DNA of 64,000 nucleotides from Bacillus xiamenensis (GCF_000300535.1 NZ_AMSH01000002.1:62001-126000), one strand, 5' to 3'. Shown: positions 15,594 through 25,567, numbered from the stretch's first letter. Numbers and translations are program-made. Notes: generated from the sequence alone by a model not told the origin.

Positions 15594-16649
15594 CTATTTG
15601 AGCGAAGAGAGGTTACGCCCTCCTGCCGCTTTTTGAAGACGGTTCATGATCGCAGAACCAACGCCCTGTTCTGAAAAAGTTTCTGAAATGATTAAGTCTA
15701 CATCCGTTTCATCAAACTGTCTTAGCACACGATATAAGTTGGCAGCAACGGTTTCAGGCTTTTCTCTCCGTCCACAGCTAAAAACAACATCTGCCGCAAA
15801 CCATTCTTTCTTTTCTTCTGTCGTCAGCACACCAACTTTTAGCCCTTCAGCCTGGTACTTCTGAATGTGACACTGCATTTCTTCATCACTTCCATGAAAC
15901 ATATACATTTGTGCTTCAGGTGCATAATGTGTGTATTTCATCCCTGGCGATACAGGCGCCTCATCCTTTTTCGTCAGCCCCGGATCGACGTTGACTGTTC
16001 CTACTACCTCTTCTAACGCTTCTTTTGTAATGCCACCCGGTCTTAAGATCACGGGAATCTCGTCTATACAGGATACAACCGTTGACTCAACACCAATACC
16101 CGTTGAACCGCCATCGACAATGCCAGCAATTCTCCCATCAAGATCACTCGCTACATGATCAGCTAGTGTCGGCGACGGTTTCCCTGAGCGATTGGCACTT
16201 GGAGCGGCAATTGGCAGGCCAGCTGCCCGGATGAGTTCGAGTGCAACGGGATGATCTGGCATTCTTACACCCACTGTGGATAAACCTGCTGTCACCTGCT
16301 TTGATAAAATGCCAGGCTTACATGGAAGCACAAGCGTTAAAGCACCGGGCCAAAAGGCATCCATCAGTGTTTTTACTTTTTCGTTTTCTATTTGTGCAAA
16401 TTCATGGAGTTGCTGAACCTCCGCAATGTGTACAATCAAAGGATTATCACTTGGGCGCCCTTTCGCTTCATAAATTTTCTTAACTGCCTCGGTCTCTTTT
16501 GCATTTGCCCCTAGTCCATAAACCGTTTCTGTCGGAAAAGCGACCACTTCATTTTGCTGCAACAACAGGGCTGCTTGTTTAATTTGTGGATAGTATGTGG
16601 ATAAATCCTTTTTTAAATCCACAGACCACCTTTTTGTATTTAACATCAT
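15594..16649 (-). CDS. ywlC: L-threonylcarbamoyladenylate synthase YwlC (Sua5/TsaC type)
   Basis: This 351-residue enzyme makes threonylcarbamoyl-AMP for the t6A37 modification of ANN-decoding tRNAs. The YrdC domain covers about 15-215 (FPTETVYGLGANA, KGRPSDNPLIVHI, PSANRSGKPSPT, VESTVV), followed by a Sua5-specific C-terminal domain (SPGMKYTHYAPEA, GVGSAIMNRLQKAAGG). Two adjacent ATG codons follow AAAAGGAG. Several DnaA boxes lie inside its 5' part and upstream. Confidence 0.95.
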   Translation of the reverse strand: MMLNTKRWSVDLKKDLSTYYPQIKQAALLLQQNEVVAFPTETVYGLGANAKETEAVKKIYEAKGRPSDNPLIVHIAEVQQLHEFAQIENEKVKTLMDAFWPGALTLVLPCKPGILSKQVTAGLSTVGVRMPDHPVALELIRAAGLPIAAPSANRSGKPSPTLADHVASDLDGRIAGIVDGGSTGIGVESTVVSCIDEIPVILRPGGITKEALEEVVGTVNVDPGLTKKDEAPVSPGMKYTHYAPEAQMYMFHGSDEEMQCHIQKYQAEGLKVGVLTTEEKKEWFAADVVFSCGRREKPETVAANLYRVLRQFDETDVDLIISETFSEQGVGSAIMNRLQKAAGGRNLSSLK

Positions 16650-16791
16650 ACAAACTCCTTTTAAAAAAGATAAAACTGTTGATATATCTCGATTATCCTT
16701 TTGAAAGTATAAAAGATGATGCTAAATAAAACAAGCGTTGTCCACAATTTGTGGATAACGCTTGTTTAACAGTGGATAAGTATGTGTATAA
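16275..16791 (-). promoter_or_regulatory. DnaA-box cluster in and upstream of ywlC
   Basis: Four matches to TTATnCACA lie on the minus strand at 16275-16283, 16596-16604, 16750-16758 (TTATCCACA) and 16783-16791 (TTATACACA). Near matches are at 16585-16593 (CTATCCACA), 16738-16746 (TTGTCCACA, plus strand) and 16771-16779 (TTATCCACT). In B. subtilis the ywlC region is one of the few stable DnaA-binding loci outside oriC. The cluster is thus conserved, and probably titrates DnaA or links transcription to replication. Confidence 0.85.
16722..16769 (-). terminator. Terminator after the ywlB-like gene
   Basis: On the minus strand AAACAAGCGTT-(a)TCCAC / GTGGAcAACGCTTGTTT is a 16-17 bp stem followed by TTATTT. 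Two DnaA boxes are built into the stem. Confidence 0.85.
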
Positions 16792-16807
16792 GTCCGATTT
16801 TTTGTGA

Positions 16808-17251
16808 TTAACCTCTCGATTTTTGCAGCACGACAGCCTGTTCTTTCCCCAATGACTCTTTTGCATGCGCAGATACCCACACACATTGCGGGATTTCCTC
16901 TAAAGGTGTAAAACCCATGAGTGCTAAAAAATCATGCGAGGACGAATGGTTTGCTATGACATAAAAGGTATCCACACCTTGTTTTTCTCCCAGCGTTTGA
17001 ACACTTTGGAACAAAGAAACAATGTGCCCCTGACCGAGCTTATCCGATATAACAAGCGACCGCAGCAATCCCTCTTGTTCACTAAGCTGTTCAAGCCCTA
17101 AGCAGCCTGCAAGCTGACCGTCCGCATCTTCCATCACAACAAATGTTGTGCGTTCTGCAATCGTCACCCCGCCTTTTGCTTGTCCTTTTTCAAGAAAAGC
17201 ATTGATAGCCGGAACATCTTCTTCTGTTGCTATTCTTAATTGATAATACAT
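16808..17251 (-). CDS. ywlB: GNAT-family N-acetyltransferase (YwlB-like)
   Basis: This 147-residue acetyltransferase begins YYQLRIATEEDVPAINAFL, a typical GNAT N-terminus. The acetyl-CoA-binding region is near VISDKLGQGHIVSLFQ and a C-terminal strand FLALMGFTPL follows. The glycine pattern of the acetyl-CoA loop (Q/R-x-x-G-x-G/A) is degenerate (KLGQGH). It resembles the arginine-biosynthesis-like acetyltransferases, but the substrate is unknown. The position between ywlC and spoIIR matches ywlB of B. subtilis. Confidence 0.8.
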   Translation of the reverse strand: MYYQLRIATEEDVPAINAFLEKGQAKGGVTIAERTTFVVMEDADGQLAGCLGLEQLSEQEGLLRSLVISDKLGQGHIVSLFQSVQTLGEKQGVDTFYVIANHSSSHDFLALMGFTPLEEIPQCVWVSAHAKESLGKEQAVVLQKSRG

Positions 17252-17315
17252 GCTTTCACCTCTTTTTGATCTCTTACTTCAACTCTATGAGGCAAAAACA
17301 GATTTAGACCTTTTT

Positions 17316-17972
17316 TTAAGAGAAAAGACTAGAGACCCATTCGAACAAAAAGAACTTCACTTCACCAGTCTCCTCTTCCTCTTCTTTCACCACTTCATTG
17401 ACAGACTCATTTGATTGCTGCGCTGAAACTTGACCTTTATCTTCTCCTTCTGGTGATGCAATGGCTTCTCCGTTTGAAAAGTCGATAAAGCAGAGAGGCG
17501 GGAATAACACACACCACCAATTGGCTCCGTCCCCTTCTCCAAGCGTAATCAAAATGGCTTCATATTTTCCAGCAGGATAGACGAAGTTTCCATAAAGCTT
17601 TGTTGGAAAAGAGGCTTTTTGAAAACTGACGGATACCGATTGGTCAATGTGCTGTTCCTTTAATTTTGCTTTGGCGATCCGATTGATGTCTGGAAGCTTT
17701 GAACGAATGACACGTCTGGCTTCTTCAATGGATGTGAGGTCTTTGACCCACTCCGTTATATTGGCATTGACCTCATCTCGAATGCTTCTTTTCACATCCT
17801 GGTCCGCCGACCGGTCACTATTGGCTAAAATACGTAAACGAATCGCTTCATCTGGGATCACAACAGGCTGATTTGCAGAAGCAGCCGCTGTCTCCTCTTT
17901 TCCAAGGTTTGCAAAAGCACCACATAATAATAGAAACATATAAAGACAAATCATCATTTTACTTTTGAACAT
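17316..17972 (-). CDS. spoIIR: SpoIIR, forespore signal for pro-sigma-E processing
   Basis: This 218-residue protein is secreted from the forespore and activates SpoIIGA to cleave pro-sigma-E. It has a signal peptide (MFKSKMMICLYMFLLLCGAFA) and the conserved core IPDEAIRLRILANSDRSADQDVK, followed by YPAGKYEAILITLGEGDGANWWCVLFPPLCFID. The acidic linker EEEEETGE and C-terminal FFLFEWVSSLFS are also typical. It is monocistronic, with a sigma-F-like promoter. Confidence 0.96.
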   Translation of the reverse strand: MFKSKMMICLYMFLLLCGAFANLGKEETAAASANQPVVIPDEAIRLRILANSDRSADQDVKRSIRDEVNANITEWVKDLTSIEEARRVIRSKLPDINRIAKAKLKEQHIDQSVSVSFQKASFPTKLYGNFVYPAGKYEAILITLGEGDGANWWCVLFPPLCFIDFSNGEAIASPEGEDKGQVSAQQSNESVNEVVKEEEEETGEVKFFLFEWVSSLFS

Positions 17973-18007
17973 GATGTGTTCCCCCCACTTTTTCTCTTCG
18001 CTACAAA

Positions 18008-18037
18008 CATTGTGTCCAGGAAACGCATCTCGTAAAC
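18008..18037 (-). promoter_or_regulatory. Candidate sigma-F promoter of spoIIR
   Basis: On the minus strand GTTTA (18033-18037), a 15 bp spacer and GGACACAATG (18008-18017) resemble the sigma-F consensus GTwTA / GGnrAnAmTw. It lies 36 bp upstream of spoIIR, a known sigma-F gene. Confidence 0.6.
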
Positions 18038-18105
18038 AGCAAAAATGATTTTTTTAATAGATTATGAGCGAGAGCCATTAAATTTGATTCGTGAGATGAG
18101 CACGT

Positions 18106-18136
18106 TGAAAAGCCGTTCAACCTATGAACGGCTTTG
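18106..18136 (-). terminator. Hairpin terminator at the end of the ywkF-like gene
   Basis: On the minus strand AAAGCCGTTCA / TGAACGGCTTT is followed by TTCAAC. The left arm overlaps the last codons and stop of the lipoprotein gene. The T tract is short, so efficiency is uncertain. Confidence 0.65.
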
Positions 18137-18619
18137 GTGTGAGGATTGGTAATCAGAGGGATACAGTCTCCCATCCCAATCTCGGCTGATTTTTAAACCT
18201 GATTCTGTTTTGATGACAGTCATTTGCCCTTTCTTCTCGATTTCCTTTTTGACATTTCCTTTTTGATCAATAAATTGAATGGTCATTTCATAGTCAAATT
18301 CAATCCTGTCGTCGCTTTCATCTGAAGGTGTAAACGTAATGTTTTTCAGCTTAATTTGACAATCTTGGTCCTTTGCTGCTTCTAATACACTCGGGAACAT
18401 GCTGTCTTGTGTATATTCTTGATATTCATGATCAGTTAAATAAGACTTCAACTTCTCCTTCATGTCAGATAGGTCATCTGTTCGATTCACTGTGTATTGT
18501 GCTTTTTTATAACTTTCTCCAAATGCTGCTGCTTCTTTTTTAAAGCCCGTTTTGCCACAAGCACTCACAATCAATAGTACACTGACGATGACCAACACCA
18601 TCGCATACCTTCTGTTCAC
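18122..18619 (-). CDS. Putative lipoprotein (YwkF position)
   Basis: This 165-residue protein has a lipoprotein signal peptide (MNRRYAMVLVIVSVLLIVSAC, lipobox VSAC, lipidated Cys21). The mature domain is charged and beta-rich, with YDYEMTIQFIDQKGNVKKEIEKKGQ and a C-terminal WDGRLYPSDYQ. It would be anchored on the outer face of the membrane. I do not recognise a domain. It lies between prmC and spoIIR, the place of B. subtilis ywkF, but I cannot confirm homology from memory, so no symbol is given. Confidence 0.85.
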   Translation of the reverse strand: MNRRYAMVLVIVSVLLIVSACGKTGFKKEAAAFGESYKKAQYTVNRTDDLSDMKEKLKSYLTDHEYQEYTQDSMFPSVLEAAKDQDCQIKLKNITFTPSDESDDRIEFDYEMTIQFIDQKGNVKKEIEKKGQMTVIKTESGLKISRDWDGRLYPSDYQSSHQSRS

Positions 18620-18738
18620 ACCATTCGCTCCTTCAAAACAAATTTATGTAAAAAATCATGATCAGAATGTTCATTCTTCTATATATACGTTCCTCTTTTA
18701 CCATAAGTTTCATCTTTACATAATAAAATAGTCCGACT

Positions 18739-19626
18739 TTATTCAGCCGGACTTTCGTTTTGAATATGTGCGCAAACAGCTCGATCCTTTCCGTTAATGT
18801 CCTTGACGATGCGGACAACAGCTGAAGGGAATGCCTGCACGAGAAGTGCTTTGACATCTTGTGCTTGCGTGTGTCCAATTTCAAAGACAACTACTGCTTG
18901 CTTGTTGAGTACGTTGTGGAGATCACAAGCGAGACGCTTATAAAACCACAGACCGTCACGACCATCAGTCAGCGCATTGACAGGTTCATGCTTCGTGACA
19001 ACCTCTGATAAACTGTCCATTTCCTCTGCCGCAATATAAGGAGGGTTGGAAATAAATAAATCGACTTTGATGCCTTGAGCCATGACAGGTTCAAGTAAAT
19101 CTCCCTGTAAAAAATGGACGGCTGCACCAAGCGCTTCTTGATTCCGCTTTGCTACCGCAAGTGCTTCATGCGAAATATCAGTCGCTGTGACAGATAATGA
19201 TTTTTTTTCAAGAGCTAACGTTATAGCGATTGCTCCGCTGCCTGTGCCAACATCAAGTGCTTTAAGCGGCTGATCATCTGGAAAAACGCGATTCACCATA
19301 TTCAATGCCGCCAGCACAACTTCCTCCGTTTCAGGACGAGGAATGAGGACATGTTTGTTCACCTCAAATGGACGGCCATAAAAAAATTCAACACCCGTTA
19401 AATGCTGAACAGGCACTCCAAGCTTGTGCTGCGCTACGAACTCGCTGAATTGTTGATCTTGCACCTCTGGCAGTGGATCATGAAGGCGTGCAAGAAGTTC
19501 ACTTCTGTTCCATCCAAGCACATGCATCAACAATAGCTCTGCTGCGTTTTGGTCTCTGCCCGCTTCCGTTAACAAAGAAGAAGCCCATTTAAGGGCTTCA
19601 AAGATCGTTCGCTCTTTATTTTGCAT
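18739..19626 (-). CDS. prmC: Release factor glutamine methyltransferase PrmC
   Basis: This 295-residue SAM-dependent enzyme methylates the glutamine of the GGQ motif in RF1 and RF2. The N-terminal helical domain is followed by a Rossmann domain with motif [17 protein letters not shown] and the catalytic NPPY ([13 protein letters not shown]). It overlaps the prfA stop by 11 bp, so enzyme and substrate are co-expressed and probably coupled. Length is normal. Confidence 0.97.
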   Translation of the reverse strand: MQNKERTIFEALKWASSLLTEAGRDQNAAELLLMHVLGWNRSELLARLHDPLPEVQDQQFSEFVAQHKLGVPVQHLTGVEFFYGRPFEVNKHVLIPRPETEEVVLAALNMVNRVFPDDQPLKALDVGTGSGAIAITLALEKKSLSVTATDISHEALAVAKRNQEALGAAVHFLQGDLLEPVMAQGIKVDLFISNPPYIAAEEMDSLSEVVTKHEPVNALTDGRDGLWFYKRLACDLHNVLNKQAVVVFEIGHTQAQDVKALLVQAFPSAVVRIVKDINGKDRAVCAHIQNESPAE

Positions 19627-20683
19627 TTTGAAGTTTTCTTGCTTGGTCTTCCATAATTAATGCATCAATGACCTCGTCAAGTTTTCCTTCTAAAATTTGA
19701 TCAAGCTTTTGAATCGTCAATCCAATGCGGTGGTCCGTTACACGGTTTTGCGGGAAATTGTACGTACGGATACGCTCTGAACGATCCCCTGTTCCAACAG
19801 CAGATTTACGTGTTTGATCATATTCAGCCTGTGCTTCACGCTGGAATTTATCATAAATTCTTGCACGTAACACTTTCATTGCTTTTTCTTTATTTTTAAT
19901 TTGTGATTTTTCATCCTGACAGGAGACAACCACGCCTGTTGGCAAGTGAGTCAGCCGGACAGCAGACATAGTTGTGTTTACACTTTGTCCCCCAGGTCCG
20001 CTTGATGCAAATGTATCCACACGAATATCTTTTTCGTGGATATCAATTTCAACTTCCTCAGCCTCAGGCAATACAGCAACTGTAGCTGTTGATGTATGAA
20101 TCCGGCCGCCTGATTCTGTTTCAGGAACACGCTGCACGCGGTGTGCGCCATTTTCAAACTTTAGCTTGGAGTATGCGCCTTTTCCGCTAATCATAAAGAT
20201 GATCTCTTTATAACCGCCAGTGCCAGTAACACTTGCTTCCATGACTTCCGTTTTCCAGCCTTGCATTTCGGCATAACGGCTGTACATACGGTAAAGATTC
20301 CCTGCAAAAAGAGCAGCCTCTTCTCCACCCGCTGCACCACGAACCTCCACAATTACGTTCTTATCGTCATTTGGATCTTTCGGGATGAGCAAGATTTTCA
20401 GTTCGTCTTCTAAACGTTCCGTTTCCTCTGTGAGCTCTGAAATTTCTTCTTTGACCATGTCGCGCATGTCGGCATCCAGCTTATCTTCAAGCATGGCTTT
20501 CGCTTCATTCAGCTGATCGTATGCCGCACGATATTGTCTATATACCTCAACAGTTTCTTGAATATCGGATTGTTCCTTCGAATATTCACGAAGCTTCTTA
20601 GGGTCGTTCACCACTTCAGGATCACTTAAATATTCATTTAGCTTTTCATAGCGTTCTTCGATTGATTTTAAACGGTCTAACAT
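19616..20683 (-). CDS. prfA: Peptide chain release factor 1
   Basis: This 355-residue RF1 recognises UAA and UAG. GGQ is at 231-233 ([18 protein letters not shown]) and the stop-codon-reading PxT tripeptide is PET at 188-190. An N-terminal coiled-coil domain precedes them. The frame is open from GTG 20692, but AGAGGTG stands correctly before ATG 20683, which gives [16 protein letters not shown]. It is the first gene of prfA-prmC. Confidence 0.97.
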   Translation of the reverse strand: MLDRLKSIEERYEKLNEYLSDPEVVNDPKKLREYSKEQSDIQETVEVYRQYRAAYDQLNEAKAMLEDKLDADMRDMVKEEISELTEETERLEDELKILLIPKDPNDDKNVIVEVRGAAGGEEAALFAGNLYRMYSRYAEMQGWKTEVMEASVTGTGGYKEIIFMISGKGAYSKLKFENGAHRVQRVPETESGGRIHTSTATVAVLPEAEEVEIDIHEKDIRVDTFASSGPGGQSVNTTMSAVRLTHLPTGVVVSCQDEKSQIKNKEKAMKVLRARIYDKFQREAQAEYDQTRKSAVGTGDRSERIRTYNFPQNRVTDHRIGLTIQKLDQILEGKLDEVIDALIMEDQARKLQNAK

Positions 20684-20829
20684 GGTCTTCACCTCTGTTT
20701 TGTGCGTAACAGTCTAATTATAGTATAGCAGGGTATGACAGTCAAAAAAATTTCCAAAACAATTGTTTTTTGCAATTTTCCACTAGAAAACACGATCTTT
20801 GGCGATTGGTTACTTGTTTTGTCTAACGT

Positions 20830-20859
20830 GAAGGAACGGCTACTCCTGAAAGAGAATGG
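20830..20859 (+). promoter_or_regulatory. Possible sigma-H promoter of racA
   Basis: GAAGGAACG (20830-20838), a 13 bp spacer and GAGAATGG (20852-20859) resemble sigma-H elements (RnAGGAwww / hnGAATww) with several mismatches. racA is sigma-H dependent in B. subtilis. The match alone is modest. Confidence 0.35.
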
Positions 20860-20891
20860 TACTTGTAACTGAAAAAGGGAGGGCATTTGAT

Positions 20892-21440
20892 TTGAATACA
20901 AATGAGGTTGCAAAGGAAATTGGTGTATCTTCAAAAACAATTCAGCGTTGGGTGAAACAACTCAACATCCCTGTCGCCCGAAATGAACTTGGACATTACG
21001 AATTTCACGATGACATTGTGCAGCTGCTCAAAGAGGTCAAACGCCAAATGAATGAAGGTGTGATTCTTCATGACATTAGGCTGCCGATCCATGAAGAAAC
21101 TGTTCAGCAGTTATCACCTGCTGTAGAAACTTCTGCCTCTGCACAGCGGATAGAAGCCTTAGAAGAACAAGTGAAGAAGCTCCTTCAGCAGCAATCACAC
21201 GCCAGTCATATTGAAACACGTTTTCAAGAAATTGAACGGAAACTCGCTAAAAAAGCGGATGAAGGTGTCTCCTACCAGCTCCTCCAGCACCGAAAAGAAA
21301 TTGAAGAATTAACGGCTACATTAGAGCGCCTCACAGCCACATTGACACAACCATCAAAAGGAGAAGCAGAAAAGGAAAAGGGACACCCTGAGATCAAAAA
21401 GAAGCGTGTGCTCTTCCCACTGTTTCATTCATTTCGTTAA
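20892..21440 (+). CDS. racA: RacA, chromosome-anchoring protein for axial filament formation
   Basis: This 182-residue protein tethers the origin region to the cell pole through DivIVA at the onset of sporulation. The N-terminal MerR-type helix-turn-helix reads NTNEVAKEIGVSSKTIQRWVKQ (about 2-24), and a coiled coil covers about 85-160 (IEALEEQVKKLLQQ...EIEELTATLERLTATL). The C-terminus is basic. I choose TTG 20892, which has GGGAGGG 8 nt upstream. It is oriented opposite to prfA and ywkB, as in B. subtilis. Confidence 0.93.
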   Translation: MNTNEVAKEIGVSSKTIQRWVKQLNIPVARNELGHYEFHDDIVQLLKEVKRQMNEGVILHDIRLPIHEETVQQLSPAVETSASAQRIEALEEQVKKLLQQQSHASHIETRFQEIERKLAKKADEGVSYQLLQHRKEIEELTATLERLTATLTQPSKGEAEKEKGHPEIKKKRVLFPLFHSFR

Positions 21441-21442
21441 GA

Positions 21443-21466
21443 AAGGCTGCCTCGATAGGCAGCCTT
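21443..21466 (+). repeat. Hairpin directly after racA
   Basis: AAGGCTGCC-tcgata-GGCAGCCTT forms a 9 bp stem immediately after the racA stop. It has no T run but is followed at once by a second hairpin (21467-21513). The pair probably ends transcription together. Confidence 0.6.
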
Positions 21467-21513
21467 AGATTGTTGACAAAGGGCTAAAATGATCTTTATT
21501 TTAGCCCTTTGTC
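21467..21513. repeat. Copy 1 of a duplicated convergent-terminator hairpin repeat
   Basis: The 47 bp element AGATTGTTGACAAAGGGC...GCCCTTTGTCT contains the inverted repeat ACAAAGGGCTAAAAT / ATTTTAGCCCTTTGT. A copy with 45 of 47 identical bases lies at 49920-49966. This one sits between the convergent genes racA and ywkB and likely terminates both. Confidence 0.85.
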
Positions 21514-21520
21514 TTCTTTA

Positions 21521-22477
21521 TTATACGGTAAGTGCAATAATGATCGGTAATGTAATAAGTGACATGATCGCACTGATCACAAATGCGGATGCAGTTTCCG
21601 CTTCTTGTTTCTCAAATCGTGTTGCGATCATCGCTGCAACTGCTGAACCTGGGAAGGCAACCAGCAATACAGCTTTTGTAATTTCATCAGCCGAAAGTCC
21701 CATAAGAATGGCGATCAAATACATAAGCAATGGTTGTACAGCTACTTTTAATAGGGCAATACTGAATGCTGGTAAGCTGAGTTTAATTTTTCGAATACCA
21801 ACCGTTACACCGACTGCGAATAGCGCAACCCCTGAAGTTACACTACCAATTTCCTCTAACATTTCATGTCCGATTTCAGGAAGTTTAAATCCTAAAAGAA
21901 CAAGGATGATACTTGCTAGCGGTGCAAGTGCAAGTGGTTCTGACAAACCATGCAAAATAGCTTTTGTTGTCATTTTCAAGAAGCTTTCGCCGTCTTTTGT
22001 TTTTCCTTTTGTTTTTTCACCGACAGTTGACACAATAATGGCAATTGGATCAAGCAATGCATTTACAACTATTCCGGTAATCGCAATCGGAATTGCGACT
22101 TCTTGAGCCCCAAATAAACTGCCTAAGACCGGAATCCCCATAAATGCAAAGGTCGGTTGAGCTGAGTTTAATGAGAAAACAGATGAATCTGTTAAATCGT
22201 ATTTAAACGCAAATTTCGTCACAAGAAGGATAATAATATAAAAACCAACGATTCCTAAAATCAATGCAACGAAAAACGGAATTTGACTATAGAATTTATC
22301 TTTTGGTGTTGACAGAATGCTGGCGATAAAGTGCGCTGGTAAAGCATACTTTGTGACAAGTGTACTTACACCTTTTGCAGATTTAGCGTCATAGCTGCCG
22401 AAGTTCCCTGCGAACCAACCCAGCGCGATAACGAAAAAAATCGGTGCTAGGAGGATCAAAATATGTAAAAAGTCCAT
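21521..22477 (-). CDS. ywkB: AEC-family transporter (YwkB-like)
   Basis: This 318-residue membrane protein has about ten hydrophobic segments, of the auxin efflux carrier / malate permease family. The N-terminal [24 protein letters not shown] and internal [17 protein letters not shown] are typical. ATG 22477 has AAGGAGG upstream. It is directly downstream of the malic enzyme gene on the same strand, so transport of malate or a related acid is the natural inference. It was not shown by sequence. Confidence 0.88.
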   Translation of the reverse strand: MDFLHILILLAPIFFVIALGWFAGNFGSYDAKSAKGVSTLVTKYALPAHFIASILSTPKDKFYSQIPFFVALILGIVGFYIIILLVTKFAFKYDLTDSSVFSLNSAQPTFAFMGIPVLGSLFGAQEVAIPIAITGIVVNALLDPIAIIVSTVGEKTKGKTKDGESFLKMTTKAILHGLSEPLALAPLASIILVLLGFKLPEIGHEMLEEIGSVTSGVALFAVGVTVGIRKIKLSLPAFSIALLKVAVQPLLMYLIAILMGLSADEITKAVLLVAFPGSAVAAMIATRFEKQEAETASAFVISAIMSLITLPIIIALTV

Positions 22478-22515
22478 CTTACTATTCCTCCTTAAATCCT
22501 TAACATGTTTCTTTT

Positions 22516-22557
22516 TCATGCGGCATTGCTTAAATTACCCTAAACAACGCCGCATGA
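22516..22557 (-). repeat. Intercistronic hairpin between maeA and ywkB
   Basis: TCATGCGGC (22516-22524) pairs with GCCGCATGA (22549-22557). There is no T run, so it is more likely an attenuating or mRNA-processing element than a full terminator. Confidence 0.55.
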
Positions 22558-22566
22558 CACATTTTA

Positions 22567-24267
22567 TTATGCTCTTACAATTTTTTTATATTCAGGAATC
22601 CACATTGCGTCTTTCACAGCTTGTTCGATGTTGTCAGGCGTTTTTCTTGCCACTCCATCTTCAATCGCTGCTTTCGCTACTTCAATTGCCACTTGAATAG
22701 AAACTTCTTGCAATTTATCAATGCTTGGAAGTAGACCAGCGCCTGGTTTTTCATGATCAACCATTTCAGCAATCGCATTCGCTGAAGCGACGAACATGCC
22801 TTTTGTGATGATTTTTGATTCCGTTACGATAGAACCAAGACCAAGTCCTGGGAAAACGAACGCATTGTTTGATTGTCCGATTTCATGTTCGATGCCATTA
22901 TACTCAACGTTATCAAATGGGCTGCCTGTTGCAACAAGTGCACGACCGTCTGTCCATTTGAATAGATCCTCTGGCACTGCCTCAGCAAGTGGCGTTGGGT
23001 TAGACATTGGCATGATCACAGGACGCTCTGTATGAGCTGCCATTTCTTTAATGATTTCTTCAGTGAATGCGCCGCCTTGACCAGATGTACCGATTAGGAT
23101 CGTCGGCTTCACCCTGCGAACGGTTTCTGCAAATGAAATTTGTCCTTTTTCATCACGTGCCCATCCGCTCACTTCATCAGAAGAACGAAGGTACGGCTTT
23201 TGGAAATCAAGCACTTCATCTTCAAATTGATCTGTTAACAATCCTCTGTAGTCTAATGTCCAAAATGCATTGTTTGCTTCTTCTTCAGAAAGACCTTCAA
23301 GTACCATTGTGTCACGCATTTGATCTGCGATTCCGATACCAGCTGAGCCAGCTCCGAAAATCACAACACGGTGATCTTTCAATTGAGTGCCAGTTTTCTT
23401 GACAGCTGCAAGAACTCCCGCTAAAGTAATGGCACCCGTACCTTGAATATCATCATTGAACGTTAAGATCTTGTCGTTGTATTTTTTCATGATGTTACGC
23501 GCATTTTTGTTTCCAAGGTCTTCCCAGTGAAGCAATGCTTTCGGGAAGAATTTAAGTGCTGTTTTTACATACGCATCAATGAACTCTTCGTATTTTTCAC
23601 CTTGCACACGTTTGTGATGGTTACCGATGTATAATGGATCATTCAATAATTTTTCATTGTTTGTTCCTACATCTAATACCACTGGAATGACGCGGCTTGG
23701 GTCAATACCTGCTGCTGCAGTGTAAACAGCTAATTTACCGATCGCAATATTGATACCGCCAACGCCCCAGTCACCAATTCCAAGAATGCTCTCAGAGTCA
23801 GTCGCAACGATGAGGTCAATGTCGCCTGCTGTTGCATGTAAGTTTTCAAATGCTTTCTCAATGCCGTCAATGTTGTCGATTGAAAGATAAACACCATGAG
23901 GTCTTCTGTATTCATGGCTGTATTCTTGAATCGCTTCACCAACAGTTGGTGTGTAAACAACAGGAAGCATTTCACGAAGCTTGTCTGTAAGAAGCTTATA
24001 GAACAATACTTCGTTACGGTTTTGCAAATCACTTAAGTATACGTTTTGACGAAGACGATCTGGCTGAGCTAGAAATTGCTTGTACGCTCTCTCCGCTTGC
24101 TGTTCTAAAGTAAGAACAGTTGGGGGAAGTAAGCCTTCTAATCCAAGCTCTTGTCTTTCCTCTTCAGAAAAAGCAACGCCTTTGTTCAACGTTGGAATCG
24201 ATAATACATCTTTACCTGTCAAAGTGGTTTCGAGGTACCCTTCTTTTGTTTTCTTCACGTTGTTCAT
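22567..24267 (-). CDS. maeA: NAD-dependent malic enzyme
   Basis: This 566-residue enzyme oxidatively decarboxylates malate to pyruvate. The N-terminal malic domain has [22 protein letters not shown], the central part [19 protein letters not shown], then [15 protein letters not shown]. The NAD-binding Rossmann part has [16 protein letters not shown]. It corresponds to ywkA of B. subtilis. ATG 24267 follows GAGGG; a TTG one codon earlier is possible. It forms a unit with ywkB. Confidence 0.96.
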   Translation of the reverse strand: MNNVKKTKEGYLETTLTGKDVLSIPTLNKGVAFSEEERQELGLEGLLPPTVLTLEQQAERAYKQFLAQPDRLRQNVYLSDLQNRNEVLFYKLLTDKLREMLPVVYTPTVGEAIQEYSHEYRRPHGVYLSIDNIDGIEKAFENLHATAGDIDLIVATDSESILGIGDWGVGGINIAIGKLAVYTAAAGIDPSRVIPVVLDVGTNNEKLLNDPLYIGNHHKRVQGEKYEEFIDAYVKTALKFFPKALLHWEDLGNKNARNIMKKYNDKILTFNDDIQGTGAITLAGVLAAVKKTGTQLKDHRVVIFGAGSAGIGIADQMRDTMVLEGLSEEEANNAFWTLDYRGLLTDQFEDEVLDFQKPYLRSSDEVSGWARDEKGQISFAETVRRVKPTILIGTSGQGGAFTEEIIKEMAAHTERPVIMPMSNPTPLAEAVPEDLFKWTDGRALVATGSPFDNVEYNGIEHEIGQSNNAFVFPGLGLGSIVTESKIITKGMFVASANAIAEMVDHEKPGAGLLPSIDKLQEVSIQVAIEVAKAAIEDGVARKTPDNIEQAVKDAMWIPEYKKIVRA

Positions 24268-24320
24268 CAAAAACTACCCTCTTTCTAAAATATAAATAAA
24301 GTTAAATATTAATAAGAAGA

Positions 24321-24348
24321 ATGATTAAGGAGAAACACCCTTAATCAT
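24321..24348 (-). terminator. Inverted repeat between tdk and maeA
   Basis: ATGATTAAGG-agaaacac-CCTTAATCAT is a perfect 10 bp stem. On the minus strand TTCTTCTTATT follows, a weak T tract. It may terminate tdk or act in the maeA leader. The rest of 24270-24546 shows no gene. Confidence 0.5.
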
Positions 24349-24546
24349 AAAAATTATGACAAGAAATCGAACTTTTCGTTTAAATGCTTTACACTACAGT
24401 TAGTCATTTTATTCCTGCTTATGCCAAAACGCAAGCGTTGAAAATTAGATAATTTTTTCATAGTATTATTTAATTTATTTAAGTACAAATGATGGGTGTT
24501 CAGCCAAAATATCGAAAAACAAAACACAGCGGCATTTGCTATTTTT

Positions 24547-25149
24547 TTAATTGTCAAGTGTTGTACCAACGTCCAGTCTTGGTACTTCATGGTGATGTCT
24601 GCATCGTGCTTCGTATGATTCCTGCGCACCTACTAAAATAATAGGATCATCATAGGATGCGGGTTTACCGTCGATCAAGCGTTGTGTTCTACTCGCTGGG
24701 GAGCCGCATACCGAACAAACCGCTTGAAGTTTTGTTACAAGCTCTGCACATGCCATTAAATGCGGAACAACACCAAATGGCTCTCCTCTGAAGTCTTGAT
24801 CAAGACCTGCAACAATGACTCGGTAGCCTTTATCAGCCAGTTGAGTGACAATATCAATGATTGTCTCATCAAAAAATTGCACCTCATCAATGCCAATGAC
24901 ATCGGTTCTTTCTGATATGTGCGTTATTATGTCTTTTGGTGAGGATACTGCAATCCCATCTACTGATGAACCGTTATGTGACACAACTGAGTTTGAGCTA
25001 TATCGGTTATCAATTGCTGGTTTGAATATTTTTACTTCTTGTTTGGCAAAGGTGGCTCTTTTGACTCTCCGAATCAATTCTTCCGACTTTCCAGAAAACA
25101 TACTACCGCAGATGACTTCAAGCCAACCGCTTTGTTTCATCACATACAT
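24547..25149 (-). CDS. tdk: Thymidine kinase
   Basis: This 200-residue type II thymidine kinase phosphorylates thymidine in salvage. The P-loop [14 protein letters not shown] covers about 15-28, DEVQFFD follows, then the lasso region and zinc cysteines (CSVCG and ARCRHH). The start ATG 25149 has GGGGGAG 8 nt upstream. It lies between rpmE and maeA. Confidence 0.97.
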   Translation of the reverse strand: MYVMKQSGWLEVICGSMFSGKSEELIRRVKRATFAKQEVKIFKPAIDNRYSSNSVVSHNGSSVDGIAVSSPKDIITHISERTDVIGIDEVQFFDETIIDIVTQLADKGYRVIVAGLDQDFRGEPFGVVPHLMACAELVTKLQAVCSVCGSPASRTQRLIDGKPASYDDPIILVGAQESYEARCRHHHEVPRLDVGTTLDN

Positions 25150-25189
25150 AAGGTCTTCTCCCCCGTTTTAAAGTTCCATCAATCCACGT

Positions 25190-25224
25190 AAAAAAACAGG
25201 CAAGAACGGATTCCTGCCTGTTTA
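25190..25224 (-). terminator. Terminator of rpmE
   Basis: On the minus strand AAACAGGCAGGAA / TTCTTGCCTGTTT is followed by a T run, just after the rpmE stop and before tdk. Confidence 0.88.
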
Positions 25225-25236
25225 TTGTATCTATTA

Positions 25237-25437
<201 letters not shown>

Positions 25438-25567
25438 CTACTGTCATCTCCTTCCGCCCTGAATCCAATTCGGAAACAGAGTTAATATCTCAGAATAAAT
25501 TCTGAAACGCACATGATAAAATTATAACAGCGTGAGTCTATGATTGCAAATGTATTTTTTCAGGAAG

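Noticed and set aside
21489-22106. 205-codon plus-strand ORF
   Set aside because: It is antisense to ywkB, whose start, ribosome site and membrane topology are convincing. Low-complexity Ser/Thr content is typical of a shadow frame.
24354-24629. 91-codon minus-strand ORF after tdk
   Set aside because: It overlaps the tdk C-terminus in another frame and lacks a start signal.
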